From Gammaproteobacteria bacterium (GTDB lineage: Bacteria; Pseudomonadota; Gammaproteobacteria; Burkholderiales; Gallionellaceae), in assembly GCA_018813765.1 (NCBI GenBank), contig JAHJBC010000006.1:372001-436000 (forward strand): a stretch of DNA of 64,000 bases. Direction: 5' to 3'. Below are positions 25,645 to 32,841 of this stretch, in pieces. How positions within the stretch are numbered: position 1 is the stretch's first letter; each line of letters begins with the position of its first letter. The notes beneath the pieces are model-generated. The model saw nothing but the letters and a program-made list of their open reading frames with translations, was not told the origin of the DNA and searched no databases. Both the position numbers and the translations under genes were made by a program.

Positions 25645-26746
25645 TGTTAGCTACCCCCGCTGCAATTTCCAGCTTATTAAGGCTAGTGCGCGCCGCCGTT
25701 TCAATAGCCTTGCTTAATTCAACATCCTCGTCGGAAGCCAATTGTGTTCTAGTATTACTGTGTTTTTGATCTTCCTGATATTTGTAGTGACCTCTAACGA
25801 GATATGAAAAGCGTGTGCAGGTCTCGGGTTCGGAAAACTGGGCTTCAAATTCATATATGTCGGAGTCGAATTCGCCGGCCACTTTGGCCTGCCAGACTAT
25901 TTTCGAAATGTAGAAGCCGCGCGAGATGAAGTTGCTCATTTCTTGTGAGGCTAGGACTCCTTCACCTTTTAGCATGCCGCTAGTAATGCGTATGCCAAGG
26001 TTAATGTCATCTTCGCTCTCAGTGCTACCGTCATCCTCATCCTGCTCCTTTGCTTTCTCATCTTTCGGTTTGTAGAAGTAGACATCCGTTACGTCATGTT
26101 TTTTGTAACCATGCACTAGATCAATCATCTGTACGAAAAATGTTGTGCGTTGCATGGGTTCGCGAAAATGTTCCAAATTGATTTCTGTAATGTCTAGCTT
26201 GTCGTCTACCTTCTCCTTAATGGTTGTCAATATTGCGCGACACACTTCGTCTACTTTGTCATTTTGTGGGCCGCGAATTACAGCTGTGCCACCGTCCTTC
26301 TCAATAGTAATAATCGCATCCCGGGTCTCAATTTGTCTGAACTCGCTTTTGTTAAAGTGAAATGTCTTGTATCGAATGGCAATTCTGATCGAGCCATCGT
26401 CGTTCTTGCTCACACTTGCAGCATCAGTATTGCTTTTTAGTTGCGCCACGATTTCAAGCGCGGCTGATTCATAGTCAGCCAACTGGGCCGTGGATGTTAC
26501 GCGAAGAGACGCCAAGCGCTCGCGTCGATGCCCCGCGTCGAATAATTTAGCCAAGGCTTGAAAATCGTCGTAATCATGCACAAGGCGAGAGAAATGCGCA
26601 GCTAACTCCCTTCTATTTGTTGATCGCGAAATGATAATTCCGTGTGTAAGAAATAGTCGGCGTATATCTGCGCTAGTTACGTTGCCTTGGCACAGAGCGT
26701 CAAATAGCGCCTTATCGCTGGCACTATATATGTTCCCGATTTTCAT
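25637..26746 (-). CDS. Unknown protein, defence-like operon gene 2
   Basis: 369 residues. The N-terminal ~90 residues are helical (DIRRLFLTHGIIISRSTNRRELAA..), the middle is alpha/beta, and a strongly acidic low-complexity linker (about 230-250, DEKAKEQDEDDGSTESEDD) precedes a C-terminal beta-rich domain. No catalytic motif was recognised. The ATG overlaps the stop of the nuclease-like gene as ATGA, so the two are translationally coupled, as in a two-component effector/sensor pair. Function unknown. Confidence 0.75.
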   Translation of the reverse strand: MKIGNIYSASDKALFDALCQGNVTSADIRRLFLTHGIIISRSTNRRELAAHFSRLVHDYDDFQALAKLFDAGHRRERLASLRVTSTAQLADYESAALEIVAQLKSNTDAASVSKNDDGSIRIAIRYKTFHFNKSEFRQIETRDAIITIEKDGGTAVIRGPQNDKVDEVCRAILTTIKEKVDDKLDITEINLEHFREPMQRTTFFVQMIDLVHGYKKHDVTDVYFYKPKDEKAKEQDEDDGSTESEDDINLGIRITSGMLKGEGVLASQEMSNFISRGFYISKIVWQAKVAGEFDSDIYEFEAQFSEPETCTRFSYLVRGHYKYQEDQKHSNTRTQLASDEDVELSKAIETAARTSLNKLEIAAGVANND

Positions 26747-27822
26747 TTGCCTTTCCTTTCCCAGCCAATCTCAACCTGGCAAAAAGCGGATTTCTGAATC
26801 TCAATAATCTCAAACTCGATACTTTCCAAGTATCCCCGCTTATAGTCATCGAAGCCCCAGTCATGTACATACATATCGATTGCCCGTATGAAATTACTCC
26901 GAATATTCTTGTTTGGTGAATGGTGCGCAACCCGAATCCTGAGCTTGCTGCTGCCGTTTAGAATTTGGTATGTCGAAAGAACGTCAAAAAGATACATAAA
27001 CTCCAAATGAGAGTCTCCGGGCCTGTTGTAAAAGATAACAAAGCCAGGTTGGTAGGTTACCTTAGGCTCTTTGGCGACTTCGTCGTACTTAGTAATTTCC
27101 GCATGCTCAACTACAAGAAATGGCCCGCAAATCATTTCTATCGTTGCCGGGTGGGAATATTTGTCGCCCCTTGTCCTATGAAGCTTCAGATCAGGGTAGA
27201 AGAAGTAGTAATTTGTTGAGGGGAAAGTTCCTTCTGCATGTAGTCGCTGTGCATCGGCCACAATTGTTGTCATGTAGGCGATGGTGCGAGGCTCAACAAC
27301 ATGTATAAGCAGGCCCGCGTCAAGCGGCAATGTGTTGGCATTAAGAGATTGTTCTCCTTCCTCTGACTCTTCCTTCTTCTTCTTTTTGGGTTGGATTAAC
27401 AAGTTGGCGAAATCTCTATCCCATTCAGCATCGTGGTTATACACAAAAAGGAGCCCGCGTATTTCCGCTGTGCCTGTCGTATCGTATCGTGTCCGCCATT
27501 CTTCGCTTACGCGAGCGCAGTCAATAGTTAGGGCTAGCGACTTTAGCGCACTGCGAATACTCGTGCTGCGTATTGATGTTTTGCTGTAGCTCTTAAGGTC
27601 CGTATTAAGGAGTATGGGATGATCAAGGTATGGGTCGTTATAGCTGAACACTATATCTACTGGATGTGTGTGTTCTTGCTTCTTTGTTGGGGCGTGCTTT
27701 TCCTGCTTCAGGCAATCAAAATTCTGGTCGTATAGTGGAATTAGTTGCCATTTGAACCATTTGAAAACGTCTTTCGAAATGCGCTTTGCCATTTCCGCTA
27801 TTTTTTCAGTTTCACCGCTCAC
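26743..27822 (-). CDS. PD-(D/E)XK nuclease-like protein, defence-like operon gene 1
   Basis: About 359 residues from a GTG at 27822, which has AGGGG upstream; an ATG at 27792 is an alternative. The segment DIVFSYNDPYLD..LLNTDLKSY has the spacing of a PD-(D/E)XK nuclease core: an Asp, about 20 residues, then Asp-x-Lys, followed by a helix. A Lys/Glu-rich linker (about 145-160) separates it from a C-terminal alpha/beta domain. The nuclease call rests on this motif alone. The frame extends upstream through a pentanucleotide tract to a TTG at 27867. It is the first gene of the operon. Confidence 0.6.
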   Translation of the reverse strand: MSGETEKIAEMAKRISKDVFKWFKWQLIPLYDQNFDCLKQEKHAPTKKQEHTHPVDIVFSYNDPYLDHPILLNTDLKSYSKTSIRSTSIRSALKSLALTIDCARVSEEWRTRYDTTGTAEIRGLLFVYNHDAEWDRDFANLLIQPKKKKKEESEEGEQSLNANTLPLDAGLLIHVVEPRTIAYMTTIVADAQRLHAEGTFPSTNYYFFYPDLKLHRTRGDKYSHPATIEMICGPFLVVEHAEITKYDEVAKEPKVTYQPGFVIFYNRPGDSHLEFMYLFDVLSTYQILNGSSKLRIRVAHHSPNKNIRSNFIRAIDMYVHDWGFDDYKRGYLESIEFEIIEIQKSAFCQVEIGWERKGK

Positions 27823-27846
27823 TTGTGCACCCCTACAAAATTGTCT

Positions 27847-27869
27847 AACCAAACCAAACCAAACCAAAC
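27847..27869. repeat. Pentanucleotide tandem tract (AACCA)4.6
   Basis: An uninterrupted 5-bp tandem repeat of 23 bases lies 25 bases upstream of the GTG start of the nuclease-like gene, just beyond the methyltransferase stop. The reading frame runs through it, so gain or loss of a unit would shift any start located upstream and change leader spacing. Confidence 0.85.
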
Positions 27870-27882
27870 GGGCCAGCTTGAA

Positions 27883-28695
27883 TTACTTTTTCCCCACCCC
27901 CAACCAAGCATCCGAAGTCAGCGGCCCCTTCAGCGCAGGCAGTGTCTCTTCCAGCCAGGCCAGCGCAAGCTTTTCCTTCTCGCGCCACAACGCTTCGCCC
28001 AGTCCCTTCTTCATCATTTGTATCGGCGCGCTGCCCTTGACCATGCTTTCCCAGAATTCGGCGGTGGTGCCGACGGGGAAGGCTTTGGTCACTTTGCGTA
28101 TCTCGACGTTGCGGAACCCGGCTTCTTCCATTTCTTGTTTGAAGCGTTCGGGGTTTTCCAGTGTGGTGACGGAGCGTTGCGGTTGCGGCAGGTCGGGCTT
28201 GATGGCGCGCAGTGCGCCGAACATGGTCATCATCGCGGGCGATTGGTCCACGGGCGCCCAACTGGTGATGGCGATACTGCCGCCGGGTTTGAGCGTGCGA
28301 TGGATTTCGGCGAAGCCGCGTTGCCTGTCGGGGAAGAACATGAGGCCGAACAGCGAGAAGGCGGCGTCGAAGGTGGCGTCGGCATAGGGCAGGGTCTGCG
28401 CGTCGCCGCAGTGCAGGGCGATGTTGCGGTGTCCGGCATGTTCGATCTTGTTGCGGAAGATGGCGAGCATGGCTTCGGAGAAGTCGATGCCGTGTATTTT
28501 TTCGGCATGCTGTGCGAGCCGGAGCGCGAGTGTGCCGGGGCCGCAGGCGACATCGAGTACGGTGGAGTTGGGTTTGAGTTTGCTGGCGGCGATGGCTTCG
28601 TCGGCGAATTCTTCGAACACGAGCATGGTGGTCTCGGCGTAGCCATCGGCGACGAGGTTCCAGGGTTCGCTGGCGGAGAGGGGGTTGGTGGTCAT
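27883..28695 (-). CDS. SAM-dependent class I methyltransferase
   Basis: 270 residues, Methyltransf_11/25 type. Motif I is VLDVACGPGTLALRLA (about 46-61), the acidic end of strand 2 is GIDFSEAML, motif II/III is CGDAQTLPYADATFDAAFSLFGLMFF, and LKPGGSIAITSWAP follows. This is a UbiE/SmtA-like fold acting on an unidentified small molecule. The C-terminal end (SDAWLGVGKK) is the source of two truncated copies at 23323-23428 and 31008-31135. GC-rich, like the core chromosome and unlike the operon on its left. Confidence 0.88.
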   Translation of the reverse strand: MTTNPLSASEPWNLVADGYAETTMLVFEEFADEAIAASKLKPNSTVLDVACGPGTLALRLAQHAEKIHGIDFSEAMLAIFRNKIEHAGHRNIALHCGDAQTLPYADATFDAAFSLFGLMFFPDRQRGFAEIHRTLKPGGSIAITSWAPVDQSPAMMTMFGALRAIKPDLPQPQRSVTTLENPERFKQEMEEAGFRNVEIRKVTKAFPVGTTAEFWESMVKGSAPIQMMKKGLGEALWREKEKLALAWLEETLPALKGPLTSDAWLGVGKK

Positions 28696-28697
28696 GG

Positions 28698-28795
28698 AGT
28701 CTACCCCCTGGTAAAACTACTAGCCATTCGACTAAGGCAGCAAGCTGCCAAGTCGCTGGTTAACCCTAGCCCTCCCCCTGCATGGGGGAGGGGAT
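28698..28795. repeat. Methyltransferase 5'-flank repeat, copy 1 (interrupted)
   Basis: ATGGAGTCTACCCC .. CTA.CCCTCCCCCTGCATGGGGGAGGGG is shared with 31226-31275, including a 9-bp GC hairpin CCCTCCCCC / GGGGGAGGG. This copy is split by the variable-core palindrome at 28709-28762. The remaining bases to 29060 show no gene. Confidence 0.75.
28709..28762 (+). repeat. Variable-core palindromic element, copy 2
   Basis: Arms ACTAGCCATTCGACTAAG and CAAGTCGCTGGTTA around the core hairpin GGCAGC-aa-GCTGCC. It is inserted into the methyltransferase 5'-flank repeat; the uninterrupted version of the target is at 31226-31275. Confidence 0.85.
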
Positions 28796-29060
28796 GGCTG
28801 TGTTTGATGGTGCTGGATGCGTGAGACAAGTGCTCCCCCTTTTGCAAACAGTCCTGACGTTGGCTTGTACCCGTCATTGCGGGTTTGTGTCTTGCGCCAG
28901 CCTCACTGTTCTGGGGAAATCTGCCGTGAGCCTCGCGCCATTCTTGTGGCGTGATGTGCATTCGGCAGAGTTGCAAGGAGTTCGAACTGTAGGGGGCAGG
29001 GCGGGCTATGTCAATGCGACGTAAGTTCCGGATTGCCCATTAGCAGGCCATCCTTGCGTA

Positions 29061-29354
29061 TCACTTGGATAGCTTATTCCTTATCCAGCTTGGATTACGG
29101 CGGCAATCAAGAACTGCGAATACGATGACTTCATCGTTGGCGACACGATAATAAACAGCGAATGGGAAACGTTTGGAGAGTAGTCGGTGATAGCCCAGTA
29201 CTACACGGTGGATTCCCGCAAAATAGGCCAGTGAGTCAATGTCGGAGTAGAGCGTATCCAGAAAATAGGTGCCGAGGCCGTCAGCCTGGACTTCGTAGAA
29301 GCGGTAACCTTCTTCAAGATCGCGCTCTGCGGTGCTGAGGATGTTTATCCTCAT
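29061..29354 (-). CDS. RelE/ParE-family toxin
   Basis: 97 residues with the typical RelE/ParE layout: ILSTAERDLEEGYRFYE at the N-terminus, GLGTYFLDTLYSDIDSL helices, then HRVVLGYHRLLSKRFPFAVYYRV and a terminal VFAVLDCRRNPSW. RelE members cleave mRNA on the ribosome and ParE members poison gyrase; the sequence does not decide between them. Its ATG overlaps the antitoxin stop (ATGA), the usual antitoxin-first order. Confidence 0.88.
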   Translation of the reverse strand: MRINILSTAERDLEEGYRFYEVQADGLGTYFLDTLYSDIDSLAYFAGIHRVVLGYHRLLSKRFPFAVYYRVANDEVIVFAVLDCRRNPSWIRNKLSK

Positions 29355-29572
29355 GCGAGGTTTTTCTTGATTCTTTCTTTGGCTTCTTGCCAGCTTGAAA
29401 CGGTTACCTTGCCTGCGTTCAGGGCAGCTTCGCGCTCATCGAGTATCTCGCCATGCCACGCCGGAGATTCGAGTTCTTTCTCGTTGCCCGCCATGTCTGC
29501 CCAAAGCATTTCCATTAAATCCAGTTTTTGGGTGAATGAAAGCTGGGCAATAGGAACGTCGATTCTGTTCAT
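29351..29572 (-). CDS. Addiction-module antitoxin (TIGR02574-like)
   Basis: 73 residues. LSFTQKLDLMEMLWADMAGNE and the closing SSWQEAKERIKKNL match the short addiction-module component family that pairs with RelE/ParE toxins. The second ATG of an ATGATG pair is chosen because AAAGGA then lies 7 bases upstream. It is coupled by ATGA overlap to the toxin. Confidence 0.82.
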   Translation of the reverse strand: MNRIDVPIAQLSFTQKLDLMEMLWADMAGNEKELESPAWHGEILDEREAALNAGKVTVSSWQEAKERIKKNLA

Positions 29573-29604
29573 CATGATTCCTTTCATATGGCTGTCGAAA
29601 TCTA

Positions 29605-29787
29605 TTACGGACAGCCCCTGGTTAAGTATTGCTTGCGATGACCTGATACTTGGACGTGGCGCTTTTCCATCAGGGCTTGTGCCTGTTTTTTGACTGCGTC
29701 GGATTGTACCGGCTTGTAGCCTTCGATCTGCATTGAGGTCTGGACAGCTTGGGCGATTTTCTGGTTCAGGCTGGCGCTGACTTGCAT
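29605..29787 (-). CDS. Short VbhA-like antitoxin-type protein
   Basis: 60 residues: NQKIAQAVQTSMQIEGYKP resembles the S-x-x-IEG inhibitory helix of VbhA/Fic antitoxins. No Fic toxin is adjacent, and the C-terminal half (KKQAQALMEKRHVQVSG) does not clearly continue the family. It may be a solitary antitoxin or a remnant. GGGG sits 8-12 bases before the ATG. Family assignment is weak. Confidence 0.45.
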   Translation of the reverse strand: MQVSASLNQKIAQAVQTSMQIEGYKPVQSDAVKKQAQALMEKRHVQVSGHRKQYLTRGCP

Positions 29788-29894
29788 CGTTTATTCCCCA
29801 AAACAACTCACCACTTTGGCGAGTTTCGTTGATGCGAATTGTATCAGTTCCCTGTACTCAGAAACCCAAAGAACCGGAGTGGCGTAATTTTCAA

Positions 29895-30188
29895 TCAAGC
29901 GGCCATCTTCAATTCAACTTGCTTCCCTGCCCGCGTTGCCAGCGTGATCAACATATCCAGGCTGAATTTCTCGAACTTGCCGCGTATCAAATCGGACACG
30001 CGCGATTGGGAGATGCCGAGTACCTTGGCGGCTTCGGCTTGCGTCCATTCTTCGTCGCGGATTTTGATGCGCAGCTCGCCCATCAGTTGTGAGCGCATGG
30101 CGAGGATGGTGGCTTCTTCCGGCGAGAAGCCGAGGTCAAGGAATACGTTGCCGCAGGATTTGGTAATTTTGAGTTTTTCTTTTTTCAT
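29895..30188 (-). CDS. XRE-family HTH antitoxin-like regulator
   Basis: 97 residues. The helix-turn-helix is WTQAEAAKVLGISQSRVSDLIRGKFEKFSLDML, as in HigA/HTH_37 antitoxins whose toxins are RelE-like. No toxin gene is adjacent, so it is solitary or works with another toxin. It lies 14 bases after the BrnA-like gene and is probably cotranscribed with it; it would autoregulate the cluster if it behaves like HigA. Confidence 0.8.
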   Translation of the reverse strand: MKKEKLKITKSCGNVFLDLGFSPEEATILAMRSQLMGELRIKIRDEEWTQAEAAKVLGISQSRVSDLIRGKFEKFSLDMLITLATRAGKQVELKMAA

Positions 30189-30202
30189 TTTGCACCACCA
30201 AG

Positions 30203-30469
30203 TCAGTGGCTATGCAGCTTCTCTTTCAGCCACACCTTGATGAGCGACTGATACGGTACGTCCCTGGAATTTGCTGCCGCTTTGATGGAGTCCAGCATGT
30301 GCTGGGGCAGGCGCAGCGAGATGGTTTTGGTCGATGGCTTCAGGTTTGGCAGCACGGCTCGTTTTGCCTTCGTCCAATCCGCATAGTCGGCGGAATCGTT
30401 GGCTTCCCAGAACGCGCACTCTTCCGCCTCGCTGGCAAACTTGGGGAGTTGTTTAAGTGGTTTGTTCAT
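30203..30469 (-). CDS. BrnA/CopG-type antitoxin
   Basis: 88 residues. SEAEECAFWEANDSADY followed by TISLRLPQHMLDSIKAAA and VPYQSLIKVWLKEKL is the pattern of BrnA/CopG-like antitoxins with a ribbon-helix-helix C-terminus. The usual BrnT toxin is absent. Twenty-four bases after the DUF2283 gene, same strand. Confidence 0.8.
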   Translation of the reverse strand: MNKPLKQLPKFASEAEECAFWEANDSADYADWTKAKRAVLPNLKPSTKTISLRLPQHMLDSIKAAANSRDVPYQSLIKVWLKEKLHSH

Positions 30470-30493
30470 AACAATCCGAAGCAGTCTGTGCTT

Positions 30494-30691
30494 TCATGCC
30501 GCCCGCGCATGTTGAATATCGAGCGGGTATGCCCCGCTGGCGCGTGCTTCCAGCAGCACGACTTCAACAGTGCTGCCATCTTCTGCGTAGCTGATGTGTG
30601 TGTTCCAGTTTTGCGAGACTTCGCGGACGATGGGCTTGTCGGACAAGTGGATGACCAGGATGTCGTCTTCGTCGAAATAGGTTGTGCGCAT
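30494..30691 (-). CDS. DUF2283 protein
   Basis: 65 residues: MRTTYFDEDDILVIHLSD at the start and AEDGSTVEVVLLEAR near the end fit DUF2283, a small beta-rich family commonly encoded next to DUF4258 genes, as here (gap of 9 bases). The pair is often regarded as toxin-antitoxin-like, but no activity is established here. Confidence 0.78.
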   Translation of the reverse strand: MRTTYFDEDDILVIHLSDKPIVREVSQNWNTHISYAEDGSTVEVVLLEARASGAYPLDIQHARAA

Positions 30692-30700
30692 GGCTGCCTC

Positions 30701-30952
30701 CTACAAAACTGAAAAATGGTGCATGACTGTTTTGACGACCACATGGTCTTCAAGAATAAGTACCGCACAGAGCAGATTATCGTGGCGTTCCGGGAATTCC
30801 TTGAACGCCCACAAGTGGGTCGGGTCCTTGTAGCGCGTATCCCCGGAATCGATCACCTCCAGCAGCATTGCTTCGCTGATCTCGCGTTCGATCATGCGCA
30901 TTTTCGCATGGGTCGAAATAACGATGGGCCGTTGAAAGCGATTGCTAAACAA
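30701..30952 (-). CDS. DUF4258 protein, putative toxin partner
   Basis: 83 residues from a TTG at 30952. HAKMRMIEREISEAMLLEVI and the later Trp/Phe strands match DUF4258, which has a RelE-like small fold. The TTG is preferred because GGAGAG lies 8 bases before it; the longer open frame runs into the duplicated methyltransferase tail and is unlikely to be translated. It heads a four-gene co-directional cluster down to 29895. Confidence 0.75.
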   Translation of the reverse strand: MFSNRFQRPIVISTHAKMRMIEREISEAMLLEVIDSGDTRYKDPTHLWAFKEFPERHDNLLCAVLILEDHVVVKTVMHHFSVL

Positions 30953-31007
30953 TTCGGTCTCTCCATACCTGCTGTGCGTACAGTATATCGCAGCGTTACT
31001 TGATTCC

Positions 31008-31135
31008 AACCCCCAGCCAAGCATCCGAAGTCAGCGGCCCCTTCAGCGCAGGCAGCGTCTCTTCCAACCAGGCCGACGCAAGCTTTTCCTTCTCGCGCCA
31101 CAACGCTTCGCCCAATCCCTTTTTCATTATCTGTA
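31008..31135 (-). pseudogene. Methyltransferase 3'-end fragment (right scar)
   Basis: About 128 bases are nearly identical to 27896-28022. On the minus strand it reads MKKGLGEALWREKEKL, then AWLEETLPALK and SDAWLGVG. About 75 unrelated bases follow, then a copy of the methyltransferase 5' flank (31213-31275). The whole looks like a second methyltransferase locus with its middle deleted. Confidence 0.88.
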
Positions 31136-31212
31136 GGTTGCACCCGCAAGGGGTAGGCCGTGGTTGTACGGCGCTGAAGCACCAACAACACACGCACGGA
31201 TGGGGGTAGAGG

Positions 31213-31275
31213 CGGTGGTGAGCATGGAGTCTACCCCCACCCTAACCCTCCCCCTGCATGGGGGAGGGGATGGGA
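31213..31275. repeat. Methyltransferase 5'-flank repeat, copy 2 (uninterrupted)
   Basis: Matches 28686-28795 without the palindromic insertion; contains ATGGAGTCTACCCCC and the CCCTCCCCC / GGGGGAGGG hairpin. Confidence 0.8.
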
Positions 31276-31294
31276 GAGGAGAGCGGGTTCTGGC

Positions 31295-32239
31295 TCATGG
31301 CTCGAAGAAGTAGCGCGTGAGGTGGAAGAAGATGGGGGCGGCGAAGCTGATGGAGTCCATGCGGTCCATCATGCCGCCGTGGCCTTCGATCATGCTGCCC
31401 CAGTCTTTGGCGCCCAGGCTGCGCTTGACTGCGGAGAGCGAGAGCCCGCCGAGGAAGCCCATCAGCACGATGATGAAGGCCATGCCCGCGGATTGCAGCG
31501 GGGTGAACGGGGTGATCCACCACATGGCCGCGCCGACCAGGGTGGCGCTGAGTGCGCCGCCGACAAAACCTTCGACGGTCTTGGAGGGGCTGATGACCGG
31601 GGCGATCTTGGTTTTGCCGAACAGTTTGCCGAACACGTATTGCAGCACGTCGCTGAGCTGCACCACCAGCACGAGGTAGAACAGCAGCAGAGCGTTCTGG
31701 CCTTCGTATCCGGGGATGTCGATCAGCATCAGCGCCGGGGCGTGGCTGATGCAGTAGATGGTGATCATGATGCCCCACTGGATCTTGGCGGTGCGCTCGA
31801 GGAAGTTTTCGGCGTCTTCGGACAGGGCCGAGAGCGCGGGCAGCAGCAAAAAGGCATACACCGGGATGAAGATGGCGAACAGCGCATACCAATCGATGCC
31901 GATGAGCCAGTATTGCACCGGCACCAGGATGAAGAAGGCGACCGACAGCGCGCGGTGGTCGCCCAGCCGGGTGGGGGTGAGGGTGATGAATTCGCGCAGG
32001 GCGAAGAACGAGATCAGCGCGAACATCACCAGCGTGGCGTTGGCCCCGGCGAGGAAGGCGGCGCTGAAGATGGCGACCATCACCCACCAGGCGCGGATGC
32101 GCGCGTTGAGGTTGTCGATGACGGCGCTGGATTGGCCCTCGCCCACGCGGCGGCGCAGTATCCAGCCGATCAGCGATGCCACGGCCAGCAGGCAGACGAT
32201 GCCGCCGATCAGCCAGTTGAATTTATCCTGGGGATTCAT
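31295..32239 (-). CDS. CDP-diglyceride synthetase (CdsA-family phosphatidate cytidylyltransferase)
   Basis: 314 residues with about eight membrane segments. The family signature near the C-terminus is present: SAVKRSLGAKDWG followed by GHGGMMDRMDS. It activates phosphatidate with CTP to CDP-diacylglycerol in the inner membrane. The start overlaps the stop of the acyltransferase gene by 4 bases, so the three lipid genes form an operon. Grouping with a YnbA-like transferase suggests the YnbB-like accessory branch rather than the housekeeping cdsA. Confidence 0.92.
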   Translation of the reverse strand: MNPQDKFNWLIGGIVCLLAVASLIGWILRRRVGEGQSSAVIDNLNARIRAWWVMVAIFSAAFLAGANATLVMFALISFFALREFITLTPTRLGDHRALSVAFFILVPVQYWLIGIDWYALFAIFIPVYAFLLLPALSALSEDAENFLERTAKIQWGIMITIYCISHAPALMLIDIPGYEGQNALLLFYLVLVVQLSDVLQYVFGKLFGKTKIAPVISPSKTVEGFVGGALSATLVGAAMWWITPFTPLQSAGMAFIIVLMGFLGGLSLSAVKRSLGAKDWGSMIEGHGGMMDRMDSISFAAPIFFHLTRYFFEP

Positions 32240-32838
32240 TGCGCGGCTCCTATGACGGCATCACGTGCCCGGTTGAGAAAGGTTTGTTTGTCTTCGCCCG
32301 CGATGCGCGGCAGCGGCGCGCCGAAGCGCACGCTGCAGAGGATGGGCACCGGCAGCGCGGTGCCCTTGGGCATGCTGCGGTGCAGGTTCTCCAGATAGAC
32401 GGGGATGAGTTCGACCGCCGGGTAACGCTCGGCGAGGTGGAACAACCCGGCCTTGAACGGCCCCGGCAGCGGTTGGCACTGGCGCGTGCCTTCGGGAAAG
32501 ATGATGAGCGAGTCGCCGCGCTCCAGTGCTTCGAACAGCGGGTCGAGCGGGTTGGCGCCGGGGGCGGCGCGGTTGCGGTCGATCAGCACCGCATTCAATC
32601 CTTGCAGCACGACATAGCGCTTGAGCTTGCCGGTGCCCCAGTAGTCGGCGGCGGCGACGGGGCGGGTGTGGCTGCGCAGTTCGGGCGGCAATGCCGACCA
32701 CAGCGCGATGGTGTCGATGTGGCTGGAGTGGTTGGCAAAGTAGATGCGCTGGGTGTCGGCAGGTTCACAGCCGATCCAGCGCGGGGTCGCGCCGACCAGC
32801 AGGCGCACGGTTGCGATGAGCAGGTTGGAGAGCCACAT
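32236..32838 (-). CDS. 1-acyl-sn-glycerol-3-phosphate acyltransferase-like (PlsC family)
   Basis: 200 residues. NHSSHID gives the HX4D catalytic motif (about residue 38) and FPEGTRQ the acceptor-binding motif (about 115). One N-terminal hydrophobic segment. It would acylate lysophosphatidate to phosphatidate, the substrate of the downstream CdsA-like enzyme. Overlaps that gene by 4 bases and starts 3 bases after the CDP-alcohol transferase. Confidence 0.88.
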   Translation of the reverse strand: MWLSNLLIATVRLLVGATPRWIGCEPADTQRIYFANHSSHIDTIALWSALPPELRSHTRPVAAADYWGTGKLKRYVVLQGLNAVLIDRNRAAPGANPLDPLFEALERGDSLIIFPEGTRQCQPLPGPFKAGLFHLAERYPAVELIPVYLENLHRSMPKGTALPVPILCSVRFGAPLPRIAGEDKQTFLNRARDAVIGAAQ

Positions 32839-32841
32839 GCT

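Noticed and set aside
30960-31000. A LexA-type operator upstream of the DUF4258 gene (CTGTACGCACAG)
   Set aside because: The CTGT and ACAG halves are only 4 bases apart rather than the 8 of a LexA box.
30701-31024. Longer N-terminus for the DUF4258 protein
   Set aside because: The extra residues are encoded by the duplicated methyltransferase tail; a TTG with GGAGAG upstream at 30952 fits the family length.
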